The notes under the pieces were generated by a model. The model ran no database searches and was not told where the DNA came from. It saw only the letters and a list, made by a program, of their open reading frames with translations. Shown here in pieces: positions 1 to 13,171 of a stretch of DNA of 64,000 nucleotides. The position numbers and the translations under genes are program-made. Source of the DNA: Tubulanus polymorphus (taxonomy: Eukaryota > Nemertea > Palaeonemertea > Tubulaniformes > Tubulanidae); the NCBI RefSeq assembly GCF_964204645.1, contig NC_134026.1, forward strand, positions 28,352,650 through 28,416,649. The letters run 5' to 3'. Position 1 is the first letter of the stretch; the number at the start of each line of letters is the position of its first letter.

Positions 1-3000
1 CAACCCGTCGATTCCGAAGGGAAAACTCGCGGTCGGCGTAACCGAAGAGGAGAGCAATTTCCTCGAGACTCTTTGTAACGACGTGCACGGACACGCGGAA
101 CCGAACCACGCAGCGGCAGATCTCTCGCAGGAACTCGACAACATGGGATTCAATCTTACTCCCGAGCAGGTGAAAGAGTTCCTCGCTACGTTCGGCGTCG
201 AGAAAGCGGCGAAGTTACTGACCGGCGATCCCGATCTGAAAATCGCAACCGATCATCAGATAAATGCGGATGGTTCCGGTCCGTCTGAAGTCGCGCAAGA
301 CATTTCAACTTCGACCATTAGCGAAACTCTTCTCCATAATCCGCCGATGTTGTCGGGTATGTCGACGAATAGTGACGTTCTTATAAATGATACGGTAGTA
401 ACATCGAGCCCGGTACCAACTACTGACGTAACTCACTCGCTACCGACAACCGAAGCGAAAGAAGCTCTACATCAGCCGTCGGAACTCGGAGCCGACTTGG
501 CGAACGATAGCACTCCTCACGACCTGTTCGATCTCGACACCAGCGATCTGTTCAGCGAATGTGTAAATATAAACTCGATATTGAATTTTCAGTCTCCCGA
601 GAAGTCAGTGAATTCTAGTCAAGGCTATTCGTCCATTACGAAAACGCGTAAATTAGATTTCGAGGGGATCGATGATAAATCACAGATCGACATGACAGGC
701 GCGGGAGACGCGTCCAATTCGACCAATTTTTCGAAGTCGGATTCAGTATCGAGCATTTCGTCGGATCACTCGCGCAGCACCGCTATTCATAACCATCCGC
801 AGGGCAACAATTTCACGATCGGTAAACCGGAGAGCATGTTTAAATCTCAATTCATGAAGAAACTGGTCAGCGACGCGCCTGAAGTCACCGACCCCGGCGT
901 GCCTGATCTTATAATGGTGAATATGTTCTGGAACGATTTACCGGGGCTTTACATCAAAGGCAAGGAATACGTTCGTCTCGTCGATATCCATAAACAAGTT
1001 CTTCCGGCGAAGCCGACTGGTTTGTTAAAAAATCGCTGTCGCGCCCTCAACTTAGAATTCACGAATTCCACCGAACTTCAGCGCGACTTCCTGATTCGTT
1101 ACGCGCATGCAGCCGCGTCGCGTAGCACGTTGATCGTCACGAAAGAGGTCGCCGAGATTCTGATCGGTTATTACGTGAATCCTCCGCCGCGGGCGTCTCG
1201 TACCGATATCAAAGACGAACCGGAAGAGGATGTCGATTCCGACGACGAGATGTCGATTCCGGCGAGTTCAATCACGTCGAACGAAGAAATCGGGAAAGGA
1301 AAACGAAAGCGCGGCGGAACGTTGGCTCGATGGCAGCGCAGGCGTAAACAACAACGACTCGCTAGACAACGTAAAAACAACGTCAACCGTCGACCGGAAA
1401 AGAAAAAACCGATTAAGTTACTGGTGAATCTGAAAGAAGCTAAGGCTGCAATTAAGGGTAAACCGAGGTATGTTATTCTTGCGAAACGAATTCATAAATT
1501 TAAGATGAATTCGTAAATGTCAGGTAGTACTTTAGTACTAGGTTAACTTGAATTAATCAAAAATTACAAACTTTCCCTGTCAGTGCATAGTAGCTTTATC
1601 AGGACCGGGTCCCACAGTTCTGAGTTTAGATTTGGGAACTGGTTCCCTGGTTATTGAGTGTTGAAAAGGTAAAGTCAGGTACCTTATACCTTACCAAACT
1701 ATAATATAAATGTTCATTTGCCGGATGAAGCTGCTATACTTAAGTAGCGAAAGCTTGTACTTTTATTGAAATATAGATAACCTCCAAATACTATCTGTCT
1801 TCATGTTTACTGATTTAACACCAGATTAACAACTCGACAACCTCCTCAGGTTTAGGACAGTCATCTCAAAATGTCATAAAATTTTGTTTCAGTTCACCTG
1901 AAAAGACTGCTATGTACTTGGAAAGTTCTGACAGTGATGTGAATACAGCAACGAGTTCAGACTCTGATGATACGACCGATCGCTTGGAACAGATTCGTAA
2001 ATTACGAAATCGAGCCAAGTATCTCCGAAGTGAAATCCTGAAAGTAGGCCGAAAGCAACGCAGTAACAGCAAAACAAAAATAGACATCAGCGTTCCTGGT
2101 GTTGGTTTTAATTCGGTTTCAAAAGATAATAACGTAATTCGGATTAAAGCACCTAAATCAGTGCCAGTTACTAAAGTAGTCAGTGTTTCTGGAAACAACG
2201 GCAAATCCCCCTTGAAAGTAACTGGTAAAGGTGTGAAAATCAACAATTGTAAAAAAGCCGATCTGACCATCGTGAAGCCATCTTTTCTGTCTACAGATGT
2301 GAAAAGTACTTCGAAAATAATAACTGTTTCAAAGCCATCTTTGAACGCTGTTCCCGTTATTATCAATCGAAAAACATCAGCTGAGAACGATCGTGATACA
2401 CATACAAAAACTGATGTTAAGAGTGTCGTAGATGATATTCCGAAAATTTCCATAAATAGTTCGGCGCAAATAGAAAATGATGACTCTGATAATGTTGGAA
2501 CGACCAATGAGCGTTTGACTAAAAATGAAACTTCGTCGGAAAACATTGAAGATGAAGTTGTTCTTTTAAAAGAAGAACCAACCGTGCCCACGTGCAAAGA
2601 TGTTGATAGTAGTGCCCCTGTTGAGACGGATGAAACTGAAAATGTGAATAAAAAATATTTTCAGAGTCCAGTAAATATCTGTCGGACTTTACAACAAGCT
2701 AGCGTTGATGAAATTGAAGTAATCGAACTCAGCGATGAGTATACATCGCCGAAAAAATGTGCTCCATCTAGTCCCGAAAATAATAAAACGGCAACAACGA
2801 AGAATAATTCTCGAATAATGATCGTTGAACATTACGATAATCCGTTATCAGAGAATGTAAAACAGAATGGCGGGTGCTCACAAATAGGTGAACTACGTTT
2901 GGATTTATACGGAACGAAAACTGCCCAATGTCTGAAATGCGTCGAGTGCGACAAGTTCTTTTCGGTGAATGATTTTCTGGAGCACTTGCACAGTAGAAAC

Positions 3001-3753
3001 AACTCGCAACAACTCGCTGATGTGTTAGTTCCGCAAAAGCTCCGACTTTTGAATGCGAAGCCGACTTTGCAGGACGCGAAACGTTGGAAAGAATTCCAAA
3101 TCCGACAGAAACGATTCAACGGTTCCTCAACTACGCAGCAGCCGAACAGCGCAACTGTCCGAGCGATTAATTTCGACGAATCTAAAAGCAGCGTCCACGA
3201 TCGGACAAATTCTACAGGCAGCTTGAACGGAGGGGGTACGCGACAGAGTAAACGCGCTAGAAAACCTAAACAATTGTTCTCATTCGAAAAATATGTGTTC
3301 CCCGATGTGAATTCATCGGCTTCAAAAACAACCGACGACGAAAGTTTTATAGATGATATCGATGAGTCGCTGCTCGTTTCAGCCGATGACGTTGCCGTCG
3401 ATTCTAACGCGAATGATGATAATTCGGCGACGAAACGTAGAAAATCCGAGGAAAATTTCATCAATAATGGCGACGATTCCGGTGTTATAGATAGCGGCGA
3501 GATCGAATTCAAAAAGCCCCAAACGATGCACAATGTGCAGTTTAAAACGGCTAATGTAACGCGTCGACGCAGTGAAGGGCAGACGCTCGCACCTCGGTCG
3601 TCGGAAGGCGGTAAACGTCACGCTCGCAGTAAATCTTCTCCTGAACTGTCCGATGCTTCTCCGGCGAAGAAGCGTAAAGTTGAAACTAGTCCACTGTCAC
3701 CGCGTACTTCAGCGCGTAGAGCCTCTCTCATTAAAACTAGGTATAAACGTTAA
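1..3753 (+). CDS. SKI/SNO/DAC-type nuclear regulator, 3' part (5' end outside window)
   Basis: Two coding exons, 1-1467 and 1893-3753. The frame is open from base 2, so the N-terminus lies to the left; about 1108 residues are visible. The donor after 1467 (GTATGT) and the acceptor before 1893 (TTTCAG) join in phase, giving ..GKPS|SPEKTAMYL... Residues about 304-394 (nt 911-1185) resemble the SKI/SNO/DAC domain: a Gly-Leu-Tyr-Ile-Lys-Gly-Lys strand, then a Ser-Thr-Leu-Ile-Val-Thr-Lys segment matching the family's closing Leu-Ile-Thr-Lys. Residues about 818-895 (nt 2880-3115) resemble the SKI SMAD4-binding SAND-like domain, with C-x2-C-x2-C and a following FLEHLHS like the family's FVxHSH. Between them are acidic Ser/Asp stretches and a long basic run (nt 1300-1430). 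An SV40-like nuclear signal KKRKV lies at 3667-3681. Family members are transcriptional co-repressors, so a nuclear regulatory role is inferred. The exact orthologue (SKI, DACH, SKIDA1 or a lineage-specific relative) is not recognised. Confidence 0.7.
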
Positions 3754-5920
3754 AGCTTATCATTTCCGAGTTATATACATGGCTTCGTAATAAATTCCTG
3801 AACCTTCCTCGTCCTCTCAGCAAGAAATTCTGTTACATTTTTATTTACGTAAAAGTGCCGTTGCATATTTAAAGATTACTGTATTTCCCATGATTCTATA
3901 AATGGTTTCGTGTTTGACTTTTTTCTTGTTTTTAACAAAATGATCATCTCTTATGAATAATTTTCCAATGATTTTGATTCTTACTTCATGATTATGCTAA
4001 ATATTGAAATAGTTTTCGCAAAAAAATATCGTTCACAAATCGTTGCCTAATGCATCATGACTGAGTTTATGTTTGTTTTGGATGTTTTATCCATTATTTC
4101 TTCTATGTTATTATTATTCAACGTTCTAGTTAAAAATGGAATTCGAAGTTATTGGAAACTTGTTGACAAATCTTTTTAAAAGTTTGATGTTATTTTGTAA
4201 TTTCTGTATCGATCATAAGAATTTATATTTTGGTTCCATGCTAATGTACATGTATGAAGTTTCTGTATTTGTGATTTTTTTCGGGGATCTGTATTCAGCA
4301 ACCAGGAAGTAATTCTATTTTAATTGTTCGGTCGATATCAATTATAATACTGTGTTGTGTATACGTGAACATTTCACATGATTCCACTAACATAAAGCCT
4401 TAACACTGCCAAATGCTATTTGTTAACTTCAATGGCAATGTTTTATCCTACTAGCCTAGTTGATTAAAAAGATGAATGAGATGCAGGGTTTGTACAGGGT
4501 ATATATATATATAAATATACATATTTGCCTACTACATGAGGGCGTGTATCCCGCTGTCAACCTTATAATTGATATAAAGCTTGTTTGCATTTGTTCAATA
4601 TATTCAAAAGCCAATATTTTGTTACAACGGCTGTCTGAACAAATCCTACAGATTTATTGATTGCATCATCGAGTAAAAGGTATGGTTTTAGATATCATAG
4701 ATATTACGTATAAGCCCTGAACAATAATATCAGGTATAGTTGTGCTTTGCTTATTTCTCCTGGATTTGGCACTTAAAAAAACTTGCACACTTTCCCATGT
4801 ATCAGATAGAGTTTCGGTAATTGAAACGTTTTTTCTCCTTGGAATCTTGACGTATATGGATTATTTTATGTTATTTGCAAACATCATACTTTTATGGTGT
4901 TGATGTGTATTCTGTCTATATAAGAACTGCATTGTTGAAAAACAAATTGTTAGAAAACCCACTCTACTGTAAACCAAGTAATGTTGGAACCCACACTTGT
5001 AGATTGTATTATATTAATAATTGAATTGTAAGTAAATTGTACAGTTATTGTGTATTATAAATACAGACCATTTCAAGTAATTATTTTGGTTTGATTTTCT
5101 GAGAACGTTTGGAGGAAATTTCATAGGAGCTGCAACACCTTGGGCATGAATCAGTGTTTTCCTTTGGGACAAACAGGTTTTCTACATCTTCCTTAAATTT
5201 GATATACCTACACGGTTCGTTGTATAAAATGAAGCGCTTTTCAGTACTTAAGTGCAGAAAAAGTGGTGGTACTTAATAATGAATCGCACCCATGGTAGAC
5301 GTAACTGCTCAATCACTGCTCTTGGCAATTCATGGATAGACTGACCCTGTGACACGATGTCAATAAGCCTACTTATCTTTATAACCAAAGTCCATTATTG
5401 GATATAACAAATTGGAATCTTTTTATATTCAAAAGTGGGGCTAAATTCATTATTAAGAGAATAATTTCATAGAATAAAGCATTATACGATAGCATTCAAT
5501 GTCTATCCCGCCGCAGTGAAATAACGACCTCGACTGTCTAGTGCTGCCACTATCTATAGCGATAGCGGGGAAAACGTGAACTAACATAATACTCGCTTTC
5601 CTAAGTCTTAGAATGGCTTTCCAAAGTCTTAGAATGGCCGTACTTGGCAAACTATTTACTAGTCTGAATACCAGTCATTGTTTCGGTTCCGTACAACTGT
5701 TGTTTCAGAACAACGGCTAGGTACTAGACTAACTATTTACCTATTTGCGGCCGGAGAAAATTATCAAAATCTTAACACAGCACTAAAACTCAACCGGGAA
5801 ATGGATAAAAGGAACTACCGGACTTCCATGTTCAGTTTCCACTCTTTCACACTTGTGTAATGTCAAAAGATCCTTTGGTATAACAACTAAATGTGTAACA
5901 CTTTAAATGTAGATAATTAA
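3754..5920. other. 3'UTR and convergent spacer between SKI-type gene and NCAPG
   Basis: AT-rich sequence with no supported coding exon. Short ORFs at 4460-4660 and 5678-5860 have no splice context or recognisable protein. The spacer holds the 3'UTR of the left gene and the downstream flank of NCAPG, which face each other tail to tail. A short direct duplication containing AAGTCTTAGAATGGC lies near 5600-5640. Confidence 0.5.
3789..3794 (+). terminator. Candidate poly(A) signal of the SKI-type gene
   Basis: AATAAA lies 36 bases after the stop codon. It is the nearest canonical hexamer, but the 3'UTR could run further into the AT-rich spacer. Confidence 0.3.
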
Positions 5921-5926
5921 TTTATT
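5921..5926 (-). terminator. Candidate poly(A) signal of NCAPG
   Basis: TTTATT on the plus strand gives AATAAA on the minus strand, about 235 bases beyond the NCAPG stop codon. Position and orientation suit the end of a short 3'UTR. Confidence 0.5.
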
Positions 5927-6159
5927 AAATATAAAGACGAAAATAACAATTCCATTAAAAGTAAATGCAATATTCGTTTTAGACAAATACACCATTATAC
6001 ATGTACATATAGAAGGCGTGGTAGGATTTCTGTTGCATAGATGTTTGAACTGATTCCTCATTTATGTTAACAATCAATTCTTTTCCTTCAAGGCAGCTAA
6101 AAATGATATCGCAATTAGAACAAGTTAAATCACTTAGAATAATAACTGATCATCATAAA

Positions 6160-9100
6160 TCATAAATACATACTCTGAGGTTCTGAAATTTCCATTTCTT
6201 CATCTTCAAGAAGAGTTTTTTCTAAATTAAGTTTAGTCGGATCTGATGAGAGAGTTCTCTTTGAACGTCTTGACCTATTGGACTGCCGTACATCGGGCGA
6301 TCCAAATACTGTATCTTCAAGTTGACTGGAAATGAATAAACAAAACATGAAACAATCATGTCTGATTCTAGATAAGATTTCCATGAGAAGGGCTTTATAT
6401 ACCTCATTTCCATTGCGCTAAAATCCATTGACTGCTCTGCTAATGAACGCAAAACCTTTTTTCCCCTCTTTTTCTTTCCATCCCCTGAAAAACAGTATTG
6501 ACAAATATTTACCCACCGGTAACTTACTTTCTTCGATATGGAGCTCGGCGTTATATCTTAGTAAGACTTACCATTTACAATTGAAGCATCTTTTTCTGTA
6601 ATATTTGTTGTTTCCACCAAAGTTGTCTGAACAGATAAGAATTTGCAAATATGAAACGTTTTATTTCTTGAATAAATTGGGAAAAAAACAATTACAAGTA
6701 AATTTTCACCTCAGTTGGAGCTAATCGAGTTGTATCCATGGCAGTTTCTCCTTCTTCAGGATGAAGGTTTTGCAATAAGTCTGCGACAGTTTTGAGAAAT
6801 CTTTCACAGATTTTTAGAGAAACTTTATCTTTCACAGCCTGAAAGTAATTAAGTTTCATATATCTTAATGACATGAATCAATTGGGAATTGAAAGTTGAC
6901 AATGTTTTTTAAATACAGTCAAATTTGTTGACCTAGGTGGGGCAATCATCATGTTGGAATTATCTAAATGACAACTTACGCTTTGTAAATTGCTGGAATG
7001 GGACTCAAAAAAAGTGGCGACTTAAAGCAATGTGATGATTTATCTGAGTTGAAAGTATCAGCTTACCACGATAACCTGTTCCATCATGGCGTGAATATCT
7101 CGATTATCGGTCTCATTGGTTTCATTTAAAGTCAGATTTGTTAAAATCTTTGCCAATGTTCGCACGTTAAATGAACTCGGATCATTCAGAATTTCGTTAC
7201 ACAACTTGATGGCTAAACTGCTGTGAAGGCTACAGTCCTGAAATATTCATTATTCCAAAATACATGTATAAAAATTCATAAAACATGATAAATTACACAA
7301 ATTCTTATAGGAGAAATACTTAACATACCTGAGGATCAATATTCGTCTTGTTTTTATCTGTTAAATGCCACGTACTAGTAAGCTGTACCATTAAATCTGC
7401 AACATTGCCGGCATTTATCGTACTCAACGGACTAAACACCGGTGCATTGAACAATGTTTTAAGCGTGGGCATAAACGCTTCTTCGATGAGTTCCTGGTTC
7501 GCTCTAGTAGAAAGAAACGGAACATTTTGGTTTGAGGTTCAACGAAATCCCTCACGAGAACGCGGTTCACATACATACCGACGAGTAAACGCAAATTCAG
7601 GGAAGAAAGTTCCGAGACAATGTCGCAGATGTATATCATCCTCCGTAGTCGGGTTATACCACAGTAATATAAGACGGGACAGCAGCTTCGAAGACACCAT
7701 TCGACCCGATATCAATAACTTAGCTAAACCTTCAGCCGCAACTGTTCGCATTTCAGATATCTACAAATTTCAAAGTTACCTTCGCTATTTCATTATGAAC
7801 CAGGTGAAAAATTAAACTCGACTGTGTGCTATACCAGCAAAATACCTCACTATCCAACAATGCAGTTAGAATCGTTACCAGACTATTCACGCTCTGGTTA
7901 GATTTATTGCTCGTCTTTTTTTCATCTGATTCGAAAAAATCGTCAGTATCCTCATCGTCGTTCCGATCATCGGGATCCGCTTCATTCTCCTTCTCATTTT
8001 CGTCATTTTCTTCTCCGATTTTAAACGCGTCCAGACCGAACGTTAACAGCATATCGATGATGGATACTAAAGCGGAAACTTGTACTGTAACTGTATCCAC
8101 AGTCGCTATCTACAAATACATTCACATACATTACTGGTTGAAGTGCGTCTACTTACGTGTTTAGTTGCACCAGAAACAAGATCAGATTAAATACCTGAAT
8201 AAACAATAAGAAATGAGCCCTAGCTGCTGTTTTGCTCATCTGACAACACAATCCGAGACTCTTAACGGCAACATTTCGCACAGCTGGATCCGCATTCTGT
8301 ATTCCGGGAATGATCTACAAATCAATCGAAATATACATGCGTAAACAAAACTTTACATAACGTGGGCAAAGAAAGTGACCGAGTTTGCGTTAAACGTACC
8401 AGAACTTCGGTGAGTGTCTGTAAGGCTGGTGTTAGGTTTGGTAATGTCACCTCTAGAAGCATCTCGGCCGTAATAGTCAAACATTTTAACATTGTTTGCG
8501 CATCATTCTAAACAAACAGATACCAGGTAATTAGAATATGTAATCACCGGGTAAATCTATGAGAAAGGATCATTAGAAACATACCTTCTCGGTACGGATT
8601 TCCTGAGATTGCGGTTTTGCGTCATTCAGTAAGTTTTCTTTCTCTTCATCCAGTTTGTTGATTTCATTTTTGAGTTCAGAAGCTTTGCCGAAATCTTGTT
8701 CATTGATACTGATTTCGAGCTCCTCGCGCAATTCATTTAACTTCACGCGGATGGCAGCAATCTGAACAAACATTCAATCTGTTGTAATCAGCTTATTCAC
8801 CTTACGATTTCGCAAGCTTTGTAAAGTAAGAATTGTTCTAAGATTGGGAAGTAATGATTGTTATAAATACATACGCGAATGTCAAGTCGGCGTTGTTCAT
8901 CAGCACTAATAGAGGTCTCCACAGTAGTTATCGGTTCTCTAATATCTGCTATGACCTCTACGAGGTACTGTATTCGTAGTTTGTCATCTTTTTTCAGCTT
9001 AACCAACAGCATCAAAATTGGTTTAACCGTTGTGTAACTGACTTTATCAGAAACGAGCAAATCGTGTATCAATTTCTCCAACGATTTCCTGAAGAAAAAA

Positions 9101-11777
9101 CCATCATCTTCAATTATGAACATTTCATGAAACGTTAAAGCTTAAAATACTCGAGTAAAAGTTTTAATCTTTGTCCTCATTGAAAACATGAAGCTGCCAA
9201 TAGCAATTAAACCAAAAATTTGAATTAAACCTTTTCGTGAAACTGGGCCCTGTTCACGATTGTTTGGTAAATTACCTGCCAACCTCATCGCTCAGATCAA
9301 GTACACCGGCCAGGAACAACAACTGTTGTAATATATACTCCTGTTCTAGGCGTATGTCTAGATCCGTTTCTCGTTCGTAAACCGCTGCGTAAGACGCGAC
9401 GTACTGACAGAATTCAGATACAGTCGGCACCAGTCGATCGATTAGATCATCGGCTTGTTCACCTGAACGGATATATTCACTTAAACAGCGCCAGTAGAAA
9501 ACACTTTCACACGTCAGATTGTCAACAGGGATAACCAGCCTGAAATAAATATACACAGTTACACAGTGTTATTGAATTCAATGAACGTGAAGGCAGGTAG
9601 TCCTATGAAGATCAACTTTTTATTTTATCTTGTATATTGGCATCATCAGATAAATTTTCTATTTACCTGATTAAGCTACTAAACACTTAGTGAAAGCTTA
9701 CCATCAGGTAAATGTGTCATCTGACCTCGGTTGTAGGATATATCATATTCCATGGTCTCACAGTATGAATACGACACATCGCGATAGCATCACTACTTAC
9801 TTTTCATCTAATAAATCAAAGTCATCTACAAGTTGGGCGGACTGCGACTTCTTAAACATAGTTTGAAGCGCTAGTTCGGTAGTTTTCATCGATTCCGCAT
9901 CTTCAACGTCCAAACAATTGAGCAATTCTAAAATGTTTCCGCCGTACAGACGCAACCAAGCTTGTAATAACTGTGAAGCACACGCTTCTTTTACTACATC
10001 TGAAATTGAAATTCGGGAAATTATTCACCAATCGTAATAATGAATGACAGCAACAGACCAGCAATAGAATAATTTTTCAATTTCTCTTTTTCATCCATAT
10101 TACACAACCTCCCAAATCAAAATTTAAACAAATCATATCAGCAGATAAACCTCTACTGTAGTTGAACTTGAGAAGAAATCCAGCGTGGATATATTAGTAC
10201 ACTATTGCCACCTGGTGGATCTCGCGTGTCAAAGCGGAATCCTCGATTGCCGCAGTCCACTGCGTGCGTCCTCGTTACATTTACCTGACCTATCTCCGAG
10301 TCCATCCTTCAGAAGTTTAATCCGTTGAGCGATCGTGAGCGCTTTTATGTGAATTTTCTCGGCTATGACGATGAACGACGCTTTACGGACGACGTCCTTT
10401 ACGTCGCGCGTTCGCTCGAGAATCTGAGGTAGCGTCTGAGTGGACGTAGCGATCGACTGTAGAACAGCTTTACGAACATCTTGATTCGGATCACACGATA
10501 ACATGAACAGATACGCTGCAAGATAAAATATTCATTCCAATTTTCACTGAATAATGTATTCAAAAGTTTTCATTGTCATTATCAGATGCATCAGATTTAA
10601 CAATCATACCATTTATAATCGGACAATCTTTGTCAGTCGGGTCCTGTAGACGGGTTAGACTAAGAACGGCTTGAACGCGAACTAACGGAAATTTATCTCT
10701 CATTCGTTCTAACATCGCCTGATAAATACTGTCGTATAAGTTATCGTCGATCTGAGCGTCTTCACCCATGTTGCGCAATAATTTATTAATCAGTTGACAG
10801 GAACGGAAACGCACGGCATGATGGGAAGCTTGATGCGACTGAAATATTCATCACATTTGCATTCAATAATTTCCTGTGAAGACATTGAGCCCAGAAAGTA
10901 CTTTTCAGCACTTAAAGGATTTTGCCTGAATCAGCACTAATCGCGGTCTAATTTTATTTTTTTTTTCAAAATTTAACACCTTTCAGAATTTGTCAGCCAC
11001 ACTACAAACCCTGTCATGAAATCATATTTTATTTTTTTAAATTTTGATGTCAGTAATTGTTCGCATACCTTGAGCAGAAAGTCGATAATCTTATTGAGAA
11101 ATTCATTTTCTGTTTCACTTTCCTCTGAATCAACGGATCCATCCATCTCATCATCTTTGTTTGAATCGCTAACCTTTTGATCGATGGCAGGTGTTGAAAC
11201 CGTGAATTTCGCAATGAAATCAATCGTTCTTTCGACGGCCGGTTCTCGTTTATAGATAATCATACTGTGTTTCATTAAGTTTATGAAGGTAGAAATGAAA
11301 TCATTGCTTTCAACCTGAGAAAAACAAAATCAAGATATGATTTTATAGTTTGTTGGTTTATATTGCTTTACATCATTCGAATCTTAGTTCTCCAAAACTA
11401 ACCCCATTTAATTGTTCATTTAACCTCACCACAGGATGGCCTTAGAAGTGTTGCCTGCATGAATGAGCAGCAAGCAGGACTGGAACCTGCTTGTAACTCA
11501 GCACTGATGGTGAATGCAACAGCATCACGCCTTAGGTCAGCCCGTTACATGAAAATGACTTTTTAGAAGAATTGCTGCACTTAGATGTGGAGAATAGATA
11601 AGATAAAAACCCACTATCGGCCTATACAAATTTACAAGATTTGCAGTGGTTAGTTTGTTAATGATGGGATACCTTGGCTTGTATTTTCTGTAATCTTTTG
11701 ATTAACTGGCCATGGCTGTGTAAACCTTTCTGACATTCATTGAATATATCTTTCATTGCTTCTTCTGTGTCAGACAT
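6160..11777 (-). CDS. NCAPG: Condensin complex subunit 3 (CAP-G), complete
   Basis: HEAT-repeat subunit of condensin I. With CAP-D2 it binds the kleisin CAP-H and DNA to compact mitotic chromosomes. Eighteen coding exons, in transcript order: 11777-11673, 11314-11069, 10838-10610, 10515-10285, 9999-9801, 9539-9276, 9088-8875, 8761-8585, 8507-8400, 8314-8195, 8109-7846, 7760-7579, 7503-7329, 7237-7067, 6838-6710, 6626-6572, 6484-6403, 6325-6160. All phases close, giving 1038 aa (human protein about 1015). Diagnostic segments are YKREPAVER (exon 2), CQLINKLL then AQIDD (exon 3), LSRLILLWYNP and LRHCLG (exon 12). Exon 11 carries a long Asp/Glu insert and exon 8 is a charged, probably coiled segment. 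The C-terminus has basic then acidic tracts typical of the family. An in-frame TAA six bases before the ATG fixes the start. Confidence 0.95.
9176..9251. mobile_element. MITE-like relic in NCAPG intron
   Basis: The intron between exons 9539-9276 and 9088-8875 holds a block from CCTCATTGAAAACATGAA to an end reading GTGAAACTGGGCCC. The same order, diverged, occurs at 16464-16585 in the dystrotelin gene, so this is a dispersed element. No coding capacity; the boundaries are approximate. Confidence 0.5.
11462..11550 (-). repeat. tRNA-derived SINE-like head in NCAPG intron 1
   Basis: On the minus strand an A-box-like TGACCTAAGGCG (11539-11528) is followed 40 bases later by a B-box GGTTCCAGTCC (11487-11477). 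The B-box sits in a perfect five-pair T-arm (GCAGG / CCTGC). The acceptor arm does not pair, so a functional tRNA is unlikely. A Pol III-derived SINE or tRNA pseudogene is the better reading. Confidence 0.5.
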
Positions 11778-13066
11778 GGTTTCTTAGGAAGTGGTGTTGT
11801 AATTTTCAAAATACACTAAAAAAAAACCTGAAAAGACAGAAAGTGTCCAGGGAAAAAGTGAGATTAAAATGAATGATTTCTAGGTGCCTAGATTAGAATC
11901 AGATATAAACATCAACATCCCATAGGAATGTGGCCTTAAAAAGTGGCTTAAATAATAATATTGGCTAATTGACGAGTCACGAATTCATTGTCGGCTGGAT
12001 AGCGATTCGGATGCCTGAAATTCTAATTGTTAGTGTCAGTTAACAGTTTATGATTGCGATTAATCTGTTTGAGCTGAGGTTCGTTCGTTTGTTTTTTGCA
12101 GTTGGCTTTTGTTTATTTATTTTATTTTACGTGGCTTCTTGGACTTGGAGATCGCTTTCTTTATCAAAGGCAAGCTTTAGGAAGATTCTTACAATTGCTC
12201 ATCTAACCATTAGATAATCACACACACGGTGCAGATTAAACAAATTTACTGTTTTATAAATCATTTACGATTTGAAATGTACCCCGAAATGTACCTCCAA
12301 AAATTGAAAAACTTTTCCGGGTTCGGTTTAAATCACCGGTATGGCATCGGGAGCATTAGTGAGCGTCGTATTAAGGCCATATGAGGCTTCTACTATAGTA
12401 GTAAAAACGAAACGTCGTAACCATTACCCCGCTACCCCTAACCTTTTAATTCTAAACTTGTTTACCAGTGGTAAATGGTTTACTATTATGAAGTGTCTTA
12501 TTTTATTTCTAAATGAATTAATGTTTCGTGATCTATTTGAGACACATCACTCAAAAATTTGATTTTTGGCGCCTAATAAAATGCCATTGAAGAGTTAAGA
12601 TTTCGCGGCATATTCGCATACTCTGAAGAATAGCGTGTAGTCAATCTTAAGGATCAGCGTAGAACATGGCCCCGAGTAAAATGCAGACTACATATACTAC
12701 AAGCGGAACGAAGATATATGTTTGCCTCGATCGAACGCTTTAGAGCCAATGATACGACGTGTAAAACCTGAATGAGATAATATCATTCTAGTATTCCAAT
12801 GGGCAATGAATTTCTATTCTATCTTAACGTATTGTCCAAATATATTGACAATACCGGTACTTTCACTAAATTACAGATGCACAGGAGGGCAATGATTTTG
12901 ATAGTTATTGGTGACTGACATATATCTTTAGATTGATGCCTTTAATTTCGTAATCTAGGATAATTTTTAGAAATTGTTTTGCATCCATTCATTCCCTGTT
13001 GTCAATTCAGTGCCTAGCTGCCATAGGGACATTGATTGAAAATCTAGAAATACTGGATTCTGTTTT

Positions 13067-13171
13067 GGGTCTATCTTCGTCTTATTCTAGAGATTGAACT
13101 AGGGTCTATCTTCGTCTTATTCTAGAGATTGAACTAGGGTCTATCTTCGTCTTATTCTAGAGATTGAACTA
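13067..13171. repeat. 35 bp tandem repeat, three perfect copies
   Basis: Copies begin at 13067, 13102 and 13137, each starting GGGTCTATCTTCGTC and ending GATTGAACTA. Their identity shows very recent expansion or homogenisation. Copy number is probably polymorphic. Confidence 0.9.

Noticed and set aside
11275-11314. Apparent one-base frameshift near the start of NCAPG exon 2
   Set aside because: Recounting the T run at 11280-11282 gives an exon of 246 bases that stays in frame; the suspicion came from a miscount.
12341-12562. 73-codon plus ORF in the NCAPG-dystrotelin spacer
   Set aside because: No splice context, signal peptide or recognisable similarity.
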